Below, in pieces: positions 1 through 5,477 of a stretch of DNA of 6,576 nucleotides. Below the pieces are notes generated by a model, which saw only the letters and a program-made list of their open reading frames with translations, had not been told where the DNA came from and searched no databases. The stretch spans positions 1-6,576 of the forward strand of contig WFTX01000148.1 of the NCBI GenBank assembly GCA_015485235.1. Reading direction: 5' to 3'. The position numbers and the translations under genes were made by a program. Origin of the DNA: Nitrospirota bacterium (GTDB taxonomy: Bacteria > Nitrospirota > Thermodesulfovibrionia > Thermodesulfovibrionales > JdFR-85). Every line of letters begins with the position of its first letter. Position 1 is the stretch's first letter.

Positions 1-1221
1 ATCCTGGTCCCTGAACAGAATATCAGCCTCTTTTAAGAAAAGCATCCCCTCAATGACAGGGCTTTTCAAGGGTCCCCTTATATCAACCCTGCCAGCAATC
101 CTCCCACCGACTGAAATCCCCCTCTCCGACAAAACTCTCAGGCCGGAGAACTCCAGCAGGTCCTTCAGGGGCCACTCCTGAAGCCCCACCTTTGCTGAAA
201 CCTCGGGGGTCCCCTCCTTCAGTCTCTCCAGCCTCCCCCTGAAGCTGAAACTCCTTCTGGCATCAAGCCGAATCTCTCCTGATGATACTCCAAAGGAATC
301 TTTCTTAATGTCATACACCCCCTCAAACCTGAGACTGCCTTCCCTGCCTCCCTCACTTACTGAAACATTTCCTACTACAGACATACCCTTGAGGGGATCT
401 ACATACCTCAGGCTTGCCTGCAGATCCAGGAATCCTCCCTCCATCAGCCGAGTGCCCCCTGCCTTCTGAAGAGCAAGGTCTTCTATCTTCAGTCCTGCCT
501 CCCCTTGACTTATACCTGAAACCTGAAGCCTGAGTGTAAGATTGCCGGTAATCATCAGGCCCTCCCCGGCTGGAAAATGCTCAAGTCTGACCCCGGAGAT
601 GATAAAGCCGGCCCTTCCCTCTTCCGGCCTTCTGAAATCATAATCCAGTGTAAACTTCCCATAACCTCCATATCCCTCGAGCCGGAAGTCACCTTCACCT
701 TTTACCGCTCTTTCCCGGAGGGTATTAAGCGAGATATGTACTTGGCTGATCCCCAGTATCTCACCGTCATCATTCCCCGTTACCGCTATACTTCCCCCGG
801 AGACCACCAAATCCACGGGGATAAGATACCCGTTACTCCTGCGGTCTCTTTCCTCCCGGAGTTTGTCCCTGATAAAACCGTAGCTTATGACAACAGACGG
901 GTTCAGGACCACAACACTCACCGGCCCTTTCTCTCTCAGTGCAGAGAAACCACCTTTAATCACTACAGATGGGACGGCAATCCGGAATCCACCCTCCTTC
1001 AGAGTGGCCTTCAGATCCCTCAACATTATCCCTTCTTTCCCTAAATCAAGACCCCCGATGCTGATATTCAGGCCTGTTTTCTCCTCAAGCAGGCTCTGGA
1101 TATACAGCACATGCCTTCCGGTGGTAATAAACCACCATAGAAAGAGGAAAGTCAGAGCAAGGACTGCAGAAAGGGAAAGTGCTGACAGGAGGAGTCCCTT
1201 CCGGAGAGACAGCCTAATCAT
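1..1221 (-). CDS. AsmA/TamB-like envelope protein, N-terminal 407 residues (runs off the left edge)
   Basis: The frame is open from an ATG at 1221 to the edge of the window, giving 407 codons with no stop, so the C-terminal part is missing. The first residues are MIRLSLRKGLLLSAL; a hydrophobic segment at about residues 9-33 ends in LWWFI and should act as an uncleaved signal anchor. The rest is periplasm-like, rich in beta-strand and glycine, with repeats such as LNISIGGLDLGKEG near residue 50 and GRVDIRGPLKSPVIEG close to the window edge. This last pattern (G-x-hydrophobic-RG-x3-P-hydrophobic-x-G) is typical of AsmA, TamB, YhdP and DUF748 proteins, which form long beta-groove bridges for lipid or protein traffic between inner and outer membranes. 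The start overlaps the stop of the upstream 118-residue gene by 8 bases, which suggests translational coupling. No strong Shine-Dalgarno is seen (only GGATGA about 9 bases upstream). The family group is fairly sure; the exact member is not. Confidence 0.8.
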   Translation of the reverse strand, partial: MIRLSLRKGLLLSALSLSAVLALTFLFLWWFITTGRHVLYIQSLLEEKTGLNISIGGLDLGKEGIMLRDLKATLKEGGFRIAVPSVVIKGGFSALREKGPVSVVVLNPSVVISYGFIRDKLREERDRRSNGYLIPVDLVVSGGSIAVTGNDDGEILGISQVHISLNTLRERAVKGEGDFRLEGYGGYGKFTLDYDFRRPEEGRAGFIISGVRLEHFPAGEGLMITGNLTLRLQVSGISQGEAGLKIEDLALQKAGGTRLMEGGFLDLQASLRYVDPLKGMSVVGNVSVSEGGREGSLRFEGVYDIKKDSFGVSSGEIRLDARRSFSFRGRLERLKEGTPEVSAKVGLQEWPLKDLLEFSGLRVLSERGISVGGRIAGRVDIRGPLKSPVIEGMLFLKEADILFRDQD

Positions 1222-1570
1222 TCACATCTTCATCCGGTACAATAAAGGGGTTCTTTTTCTTTTTGAAGAGAAATTTGGGGTAGTAATAAAGTGAAAGGAA
1301 TTCTGCATATCTGGCAAGGTCGTGATCAGACGGTCCGGCCCCGAGGGAGCCCAGTATCTTTCTTGTATAAATGAAGAATATAAATGATAAAAGTTCCATC
1401 AGCACGGCTCCATAGAGGTAGAACCTGGCATCGGGCCATCTCTGGAGGAACTTCATTATGAGTATGGAAAAAACGACAACGCCGAAAAGACCTATATAGC
1501 TGAGGAACCTCGCCTTGATTTTGAGTTCCTGTATGATATTTCTTCTCAGCCTTTCGTCTTTTCTGCTCAT
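1214..1570 (-). CDS. Small two-helix inner-membrane protein, unknown function (118 aa)
   Basis: The protein has a basic N-terminus (MSRKDERLRRNIIQELKIKAR), then two predicted membrane helices at about residues 21-41 (IGLFGVVVFSILIMKFL) and 50-69 (FYLYGAVLMELLSFIFFIYT). A cytoplasmic-looking tail follows, with a FLFKKKKNPF stretch and an acidic end (PDEDVND). The positive-inside rule puts both termini in the cytoplasm. I do not recognise a named family. It is first in a transcription unit with the AsmA/TamB-like gene, whose ATG overlaps its last codons by 8 bases, so a shared envelope-related role is plausible but only inferred. The ATG at 1570 follows a weak AGGGA at a long spacing. A sigma70-type promoter lies about 55 bases upstream of the start. 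Another overlapping minus-strand frame (1326-1577) is a shadow of this gene. Confidence 0.78.
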   Translation of the reverse strand: MSRKDERLRRNIIQELKIKARFLSYIGLFGVVVFSILIMKFLQRWPDARFYLYGAVLMELLSFIFFIYTRKILGSLGAGPSDHDLARYAEFLSLYYYPKFLFKKKKNPFIVPDEDVND

Positions 1571-1631
1571 ATCTCATTTCCCTGCTGCAGGCCGGTCACC
1601 TCGACGATTTTTAAGCCGGCTGGCACATACC

Positions 1632-1660
1632 ATTATAACCTATCTCCGGAATAATATAAA
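1632..1660 (-). promoter_or_regulatory. Sigma70-type promoter for the 118-aa / AsmA-like unit
   Basis: On the minus strand, a perfect TATAAT -10 (1637-1632) lies 17 bases after TTTATA (1660-1655), a 4-of-6 match to the TTGACA -35. Transcription would start near 1625 and leave a leader of about 55 bases before the ATG at 1570. The -35 hexamer occupies the T-rich tail of the terminator of the upstream operon, so the two signals are nested. An 8-bp palindrome AGCCGGCT (1614-1621) falls just inside the expected transcript; it may be an operator or mean nothing. Confidence 0.6.
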
Positions 1661-1697
1661 GAAGGGATGCAGAGAATATTTGCTCTGCATCCCTTCT
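1650..1697 (-). terminator. Intrinsic terminator of the transporter operon
   Basis: A perfect 15-bp inverted repeat has arms at 1683-1697 and 1660-1674 and an 8-base loop. Read on the minus strand, the 3' arm ends CCCTTCT and is followed by TTATATTATT, a T-rich tail. It starts 11 bases after the transporter's stop codon at 1709. In the plus direction no T tract follows, so it acts for minus-strand transcription only. Confidence 0.9.
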
Positions 1698-1708
1698 GTC
1701 ATGCTGCC

Positions 1709-3307
1709 TTACTTGACAACAAACTCAGCGATATTCGGAGGCATCATGCCATGGTGGAAGAGATAGGCGATAACCATGGCAACGGGAATGATGAAGAAGA
1801 AGAGGGCGACGAAATACACCCATACCATCTTCCCGAACTGGGCCTCTCTGAGTTTCTTGAAGTCAGTGATTATCCCGAGGCTTATGAAGGTGAGCATGAA
1901 GAAGAGCTTCCTCATACCCTTTTCAACAGGCACGGCACCTGCCTTGACCGTCTTGAGGAACGGCATCGCCTCAGGGGCACCGCCCTGGCCCGGACCAAAG
2001 TAGATTGCAAGAAGGAAGAACCAGCAGAAGAAGTACCCTATGACGAACTTCGGGAATCTGTGCCAGACCTCCGAGGCCGGCACCTTCTCACCTGGCTTGC
2101 ATTCTATCTTGTAACACCATATCAGGGCAAGCACGAAGGCCCATATACCGATGAACATGTCTATCCAGACCTTGGTCATGACAGCGCTTGAAGTGATAAG
2201 CCCCTCAGGCCACTTGATCGCGCCGTTGGACTCCACCTCAACCTTGTTCCGCATGAACTCATCCAGGAGTTCACCTGCGGCCGCATCAGCCCCGTCGGTC
2301 TTGACGGACATTCCCATTGCAGCACCGGCCACAAGTGGGTCCTTTGTTCCCGGCCAGATATGGGTAAAGACACCGGGAAGGATTATCAGCTCTATCACCG
2401 CCCAGACCACGACAAGGGCGGAGACCATGATGGAAACCACGGGCTTTGCCTTGACAGCACCACCCGTTGCCACTGCTGCAGAGACACCGCAGATGGAGAT
2501 GCCGGAACCAAGCACCGCAGCGGTTGCCCTCGGCAGTTTGAATATCTTCCTTGATATAATGTAGACCCCCGGCCAGAAGATCATGTAGGCAACAATCGTC
2601 GCCGCCGCCCCGGCCACAAAGAGGTCAAAAGTGATCCCTGCAGCCTGTTTCCCCAACTTCTGGGACATCCCGGCAAGCTTTATCGGGAGATAGCCCAGTT
2701 TCACACCGAGGGTGACGATAGCGGTCTTTATGTACCACTCAGGCTTTGCCGCCTCGCTCAGGAACTGGGCAAAGGGTTTGAAGAAGTTACCGATTATGAG
2801 ACCTACGATCAGCGCCAGGATGAAGGATCCACCACCTCCGAGGTTAAGTGCGAAGTTCAGGCCGTACTTGTGCATGTTTATCTTGTTGGCGGCTATGAAG
2901 GCATGGTGGCCGACAAACCAGGTGGCTATCGTGAGGAAGTAGATGATCGTCCAGCCCACGAAAAACCTCTTCATGTTCCATTTCATGAAGAAAGCACCGA
3001 GGCAGGTAGCGATCGTGAACCCCACGTAGGTCCAGATCACACTCCACCAGCCGAGCCCCTTGTAGAAACCCTTGGCAGTGACGCTGTATTTTTTCCCGAG
3101 GGCGTAAAAGGCATGACCGATCGCCCCCTTGCCGCCTTCAGGCACATTAAGAACCCACTTCGTGGGATAGGTCATCCAGCCCACAAGGTCTATGCCGACG
3201 ATATTAAAAAGTGACAGAAAGAAGAATCCCACACCCAGCCAGACCGCCCACCAGTCCTCCTGGGTAAGCATCCCCGTGTACCACTTTCTGTTCGCAAGGT
3301 CCGTCAT
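1709..3307 (-). CDS. YeiH / putative sulfate exporter family permease with extended N-terminus (532 aa)
   Basis: This is a polytopic inner-membrane protein. From about residue 152 it follows the YeiH (UPF0324, conserved hypothetical 698) pattern: ALIVGLIIGN (165-174), a helix with IKTAIVTLGVKLGYL (193-207), the signature GSGISICGVSAAVA (267-280) followed by GGAVKAKP, the loop AGAAMGMSVKTDGADAAAGE (327-346), RFPKFVIGYFF (417-427), and the late motif FMLTFISLGIITDFKKLRE (470-488). Some ten or more membrane segments are visible. Classical YeiH proteins have roughly 350 residues; here about 150 residues with three further helices (about 21-38, 88-108, 114-133) precede the core, and there are longer loops at about 346-370 and 438-465. 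Family members are annotated as putative sulfate exporters, and relatives are linked to organosulfonate degradation, but the substrate here is unknown. Start: ATG at 3307 with GGGAGGA (3313-3319) at good spacing. It is the last gene of a sigma54-type operon and is closed by a strong terminator. Confidence 0.85.
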   Translation of the reverse strand: MTDLANRKWYTGMLTQEDWWAVWLGVGFFFLSLFNIVGIDLVGWMTYPTKWVLNVPEGGKGAIGHAFYALGKKYSVTAKGFYKGLGWWSVIWTYVGFTIATCLGAFFMKWNMKRFFVGWTIIYFLTIATWFVGHHAFIAANKINMHKYGLNFALNLGGGGSFILALIVGLIIGNFFKPFAQFLSEAAKPEWYIKTAIVTLGVKLGYLPIKLAGMSQKLGKQAAGITFDLFVAGAAATIVAYMIFWPGVYIISRKIFKLPRATAAVLGSGISICGVSAAVATGGAVKAKPVVSIMVSALVVVWAVIELIILPGVFTHIWPGTKDPLVAGAAMGMSVKTDGADAAAGELLDEFMRNKVEVESNGAIKWPEGLITSSAVMTKVWIDMFIGIWAFVLALIWCYKIECKPGEKVPASEVWHRFPKFVIGYFFCWFFLLAIYFGPGQGGAPEAMPFLKTVKAGAVPVEKGMRKLFFMLTFISLGIITDFKKLREAQFGKMVWVYFVALFFFIIPVAMVIAYLFHHGMMPPNIAEFVVK

Positions 3308-3312
3308 TAACG

Positions 3313-3319
3313 TCCTCCC
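3313..3319 (-). promoter_or_regulatory. Ribosome binding site of the permease gene
   Basis: GGGAGGA on the minus strand lies 5 bases before the ATG at 3307 and follows a run of eight A residues. It fixes the start of the permease and makes the hydrophilic opening MTDLANRKWY genuine. Confidence 0.8.
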
Positions 3320-3328
3320 TTTTTTTTA

Positions 3329-3348
3329 CCTGTGCTCCCCGGCACAGG
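3329..3348 (-). other. Intercistronic RNA hairpin ahead of the permease
   Basis: Between the 80-aa gene (stop at 3368) and the permease there are 60 untranslated bases. They contain a perfect 7-bp inverted repeat, CCTGTGC/GCACAGG, with a 6-base loop. On the minus strand it is followed by an A run and then the Shine-Dalgarno, not by T residues, so it is not an intrinsic terminator. It could stabilise or delimit the permease message and set different levels for the small proteins and the permease; this is an inference. Confidence 0.5.
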
Positions 3349-3367
3349 CTTGAGATTAAAACCCCGG

Positions 3368-3610
3368 CTATCCTTCCACCACCAGTATCCGGTTGAAGTA
3401 ATGCTGGCTGTACTGCCTTATCCACTGGGGGATGGTGGAGTTCTGGAAATACATCTTCACCTCCAGCTTCTCCCCGGCCCTGAGAAGGCCCTTCTCGTGG
3501 ATATACTCCCTCACCTTCTGATCCAGCCCGTCCATTGTTGGTGATGAAAGGACCGCTTCCTCATTCTCCAGTATCCATTCCCTGCCGTCATGTCTTATAG
3601 TGAATTCCAT
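3368..3610 (-). CDS. Conserved-looking small soluble protein, unknown function (80 aa)
   Basis: This is an 80-residue protein with no membrane segment or signal peptide. It starts MEFTIRHDGREWILENEE and ends NSTIPQWIRQYSQHYFNRIL-VVEG; the middle (MDGLDQKVREYIHEKGLLRAGEKLEVKMYF) looks like a helix followed by a strand. The compact mix of strand and helix and the motif-like TIPQWIRQYxQHYFNR end suggest a real conserved family. I have a vague recollection of a small DUF family (DUF5395) with this pattern, but I cannot confirm it. The ATG at 3610 is 9 bases after the stop of the 66-aa gene, with TTAGGT overlapping that stop as a modest ribosome site, so the two are co-translated. Its place between a small membrane protein and the permease suggests a cytoplasmic accessory or regulatory subunit of the transporter; this is an inference. 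Confidence 0.8.
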   Translation of the reverse strand: MEFTIRHDGREWILENEEAVLSSPTMDGLDQKVREYIHEKGLLRAGEKLEVKMYFQNSTIPQWIRQYSQHYFNRILVVEG

Positions 3611-3619
3611 GGCTCATAC

Positions 3620-3820
3620 CTAATGGAGAACGGATGTCGGAACGAGGAACAGACCAATCACCAGGGCGATGATAGCAATAACGAAGGACCAGACAACAAG
3701 CTTTGTCTCGATAGGCGCCCATGGTTCTGCACCGGCAAGGACATCCTCTGCCTCAAGGGCGGCACCTGTGAGTGTCCCTGTTCCCGATGCCTGTTCTTTT
3801 TTTTCTTCGACTTCTGCCAT
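3620..3820 (-). CDS. Small C-terminally anchored membrane protein, first gene of the permease operon (66 aa)
   Basis: Residues 1-40 are hydrophilic and acidic (MAEVEEKKEQASGTGTLTG, then EAEDVLAGAEPWAP). One strongly hydrophobic helix follows at about 42-62 (VVWSFVIAIIALVIGLFLVP), leaving only TSVLH after it, so the layout is that of a tail-anchored protein with its N-terminus in the cytoplasm. I recognise no family. The start is secure: an excellent AAAGGAGGT (3826-3834) lies 5 bases before the ATG at 3820. It is the first gene after the sigma54-type promoter, and its stop is 9 bases before the 80-aa gene. A role as a small subunit or stabiliser of the permease, perhaps docking the 80-aa protein at the membrane, fits the context but is not proved. 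Small one-helix partners of transporters are well known in general. Confidence 0.8.
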   Translation of the reverse strand: MAEVEEKKEQASGTGTLTGAALEAEDVLAGAEPWAPIETKLVVWSFVIAIIALVIGLFLVPTSVLH

Positions 3821-3825
3821 AACTT

Positions 3826-3834
3826 ACCTCCTTT
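3826..3834 (-). promoter_or_regulatory. Very strong ribosome binding site of the 66-aa gene
   Basis: AAAGGAGGT on the minus strand is a near-perfect complement to the 16S rRNA 3' end, 5 bases before the ATG at 3820. Two more purine tracts of the same kind lie further up the leader, GGGAGGAGG (3861-3869) and AAGGGAGGTG (3873-3882). Neither is followed by a usable reading frame. Confidence 0.8.
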
Positions 3835-3921
3835 CGAGAATTTTTACATCCCGGATACAACCTCCTCCCTTTCACCTCCCTTCTAATGTAATAAGGACAG
3901 ATCACCGCCCTCTTAAGTAAC

Positions 3922-3937
3922 AGCAATAGGCATGCCA
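3922..3937 (-). promoter_or_regulatory. Sigma54 (-24/-12) promoter of the permease operon
   Basis: The minus strand reads TGGCATGCCTATTGCT, against the consensus TGGCACG-N4-TTGCW: one mismatch, the invariant GG (3936-3935) and GC (3924-3923) exactly 10 bases apart. Transcription should start near 3911, giving a leader of about 90 bases to the ATG at 3820. The adjacent gene encodes a sigma54-dependent activator, and candidate activator sites lie 110-150 bp upstream, so sequence and context agree. No convincing sigma70 promoter is seen in this leader. Confidence 0.85.
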
Positions 3938-4045
3938 CAGGCAGGTCATGGGGGGGCAAAATCTCTGTGGGGAGTTATTTCTCTGTTTTTTAAGCAAATT
4001 TCAGGATTGTATTCAGGAAGGAATTTTTTCTCCGGAGCGACTGGA

Positions 4046-4065
4046 GTGCAAAAATCATATTGCAC
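4046..4065 (-). promoter_or_regulatory. Candidate upstream activator site, promoter-proximal dyad
   Basis: A perfect 6-bp inverted repeat, GTGCAA-N8-TTGCAC, is centred near -145 relative to the predicted sigma54 start. That is the usual distance for enhancer sites of NtrC-family activators. It has no T tract after it, so it does not look like a terminator of the regulator gene. The natural ligand is the regulator encoded immediately upstream; this is an inference. Confidence 0.65.
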
Positions 4066-4066
4066 A

Positions 4067-4086
4067 TTGGAACTGTTTCTTTGCAC
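4067..4086 (-). promoter_or_regulatory. Candidate upstream activator site, distal dyad overlapping the regulator stop
   Basis: GTGCAA-N8-TTCCAA has the same 20-bp layout as the neighbouring dyad, with a degenerate second arm (4 of 6). It starts exactly 21 bp away, two helical turns, so both sites would face the same side of the DNA. Its first base is also the last base of the regulator's TAG stop codon. Tandem phased dyads are a common design for cooperative binding of sigma54 activators. Confidence 0.5.
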
Positions 4087-5477
4087 TACCTGAATTCAGA
4101 GGCATCTATCTCATACCGCCTTATCAGGTGCTGAAGGGACTGCCGTTCTATACCGGCAAGCCTTGCTGCATGGGTCACGTTTCCGGAGGTCTTGCGGAGA
4201 AGATACCGGACATATCCCCTTGTAAAATCACTGATAATCTTCTCCCGGGCGGTCCGGTAGTCCATCCCGAAGAGATCGGGACTCAGACCCGGCTGAAGGT
4301 CTCCGACTGGTGAGGACTCCTCAAGCACTTCCCTCCCGATAACAGTCCCCTTCTCGAATATCACCGCCCTTTTTATCACGTTCTGGAGTTCCCGGACATT
4401 GCCGGGCCAGGGCCGCTGTTTCAGATACTCCAGGGCATCATCGGAAAATCCCGTTATGTTCTTGCCGTATTCCACTGCATACTCAAGAAGAAAGTACTCT
4501 GCAAGGAGAGGGATGTCCTCAAGCCTTTCGGAAAGAGACGGCATCTTCATTGTAATCACATTAAGCCTGTAGTAGAGATCATCCCGGAAGCCCCCCTCTT
4601 TTATCTTCTTTTCAATATCCTGGTTTGTTGATGCAATAACCCTCACGTTCACCCTCACGCTCTCTGTATCGCCAAGGGGCTTGAACTCCTTCTCCTGGAG
4701 AACCCTTAGAAGCTTGCTCTGGACCGGAAGGGGGATGTCCCCTATCTCGTCAAGGAAGATCGTCCCACCGTCGGCTGCCTCAAAGAGCCCTTTTCTGTCA
4801 GTCGTTGCAGAGGTAAAGGCCCCCTTTCTGTACCCGAAGAGTTCACTTTCAAGGATACTCTCAGGAATCGCCGGGCAGTTGACAGCAATAAAGGGCCCCT
4901 CCGCCCTCCTGCTGAACCGGTGGATGGTCCTTGCTGCAAGTTCCTTCCCCGTCCCTGTCTCGCCTGTAATCAGTATGGTCTCATCAGTGTCGGCTATCAC
5001 CTTCAACTTCTCTTCCAGTTCCTTCATGACCGAGCTTTCGCCTATAAGTTCCCTCCTCAGGGAGGCATGGCGGACGTGTTTCTCCAGGGCCTCCTTCTCA
5101 CGGAGAACCCTGCCGTATTCAAGGGCCCTCTTCACGGTATGAACAAGGCGGTCATTATCCACCGGCTTGGTAAGAAAGTCATAGGCCCCCTTCTTCAGCG
5201 CAGCCACCGCCATGTCCACAGTCCCGAAACCGGTCAGGATTATCACGATCAGGTCTTTCTTCTTGCGTTTAGCCTCTTCAAGGAATGTTATACCATCCAT
5301 GCCCGGCATCTTCACATCGGTTATCACGAGGTTATAGTCTCCAGCCTCTATCAGACGCAGGGCTTCCTTTGCCCTCATCACCCCTTCAACATCCAGACCG
5401 AGTTCTTTCCGGATAAGCCTCTGTATAAAGGCGATCATATCCTTCCTGTCATCTACAAGTAGTATCCTCTCGCTCAT
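4086..5477 (-). CDS. NtrC-family sigma54-dependent response regulator (463 aa)
   Basis: It has the three classic parts. Receiver domain, residues 3-120: acidic pair D9-D10, phospho-acceptor D54 in ITDVKMPGMDG, T82 and K104 (FLTKP). AAA+ domain, about 144-370: Walker A GETGTGKE (172-179), the sigma54-contacting loop as GAFTSA (219-224), Walker B GGTIFLDE (237-244), the arginine-finger region FRDDLYYRLNV (297-307) and WPGNVREL (357-364). C-terminal Fis-type helix-turn-helix, about 425-457 (GNVTHAARLAGIERQSLQ). All key phosphorelay and ATPase residues are present, so it should be active. The usual GAFTGA appears as GAFTSA. The ATG at 5477 directly follows the kinase's TAG, with GGGGAGG (5483-5489) inside the kinase gene as ribosome site, so the pair is translationally coupled. 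The predicted target is the sigma54 promoter just downstream. No terminator follows the gene, so some read-through into the permease operon is possible. Confidence 0.96.
   Translation of the reverse strand: MSERILLVDDRKDMIAFIQRLIRKELGLDVEGVMRAKEALRLIEAGDYNLVITDVKMPGMDGITFLEEAKRKKKDLIVIILTGFGTVDMAVAALKKGAYDFLTKPVDNDRLVHTVKRALEYGRVLREKEALEKHVRHASLRRELIGESSVMKELEEKLKVIADTDETILITGETGTGKELAARTIHRFSRRAEGPFIAVNCPAIPESILESELFGYRKGAFTSATTDRKGLFEAADGGTIFLDEIGDIPLPVQSKLLRVLQEKEFKPLGDTESVRVNVRVIASTNQDIEKKIKEGGFRDDLYYRLNVITMKMPSLSERLEDIPLLAEYFLLEYAVEYGKNITGFSDDALEYLKQRPWPGNVRELQNVIKRAVIFEKGTVIGREVLEESSPVGDLQPGLSPDLFGMDYRTAREKIISDFTRGYVRYLLRKTSGNVTHAARLAGIERQSLQHLIRRYEIDASEFR

Noticed and set aside
577..1294. 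Two plus-strand open frames (155 and 135 codons)
   Set aside because: They lie antisense to the AsmA/TamB-like gene, whose own frame is open for 407 codons with a signal anchor and family motifs. They lack ribosome sites and have low-complexity, Pro/Arg-rich composition.
1667..2191. Plus-strand frame of 174 codons
   Set aside because: It begins in the terminator stem and is antisense to the permease. Its Glu/His-rich product is the mirror of membrane-protein codons; no ribosome site is seen.
3320..3348. Hairpin plus homopolymer as an intrinsic terminator
   Set aside because: In the direction of transcription the hairpin is followed by A residues. In the plus direction the T run precedes the stem. 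Neither order works as a terminator.
3204..3425. Minus-strand frame of 73 codons between the 80-aa gene and the permease
   Set aside because: It overlaps the end of one well-supported gene and the start of another in a different frame, spans the hairpin and has no ribosome site or recognisable domain.
3950..3956. Run of seven G residues as a phase-variable tract
   Set aside because: It lies 13 bp upstream of the -24 element, and a change of a base or two there would scarcely alter enhancer looping. There is no sign of variability in a single sequence.
3753..3959. Minus-strand frame of 68 codons across the sigma54 promoter
   Set aside because: It begins upstream of the predicted transcription start, so it would not be on the message, and it reads through the 66-aa gene in the wrong frame.
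4920..5462. Plus-strand frame of 180 codons
   Set aside because: It is antisense to the receiver and AAA+ parts of the regulator, where every family motif is intact on the minus strand.
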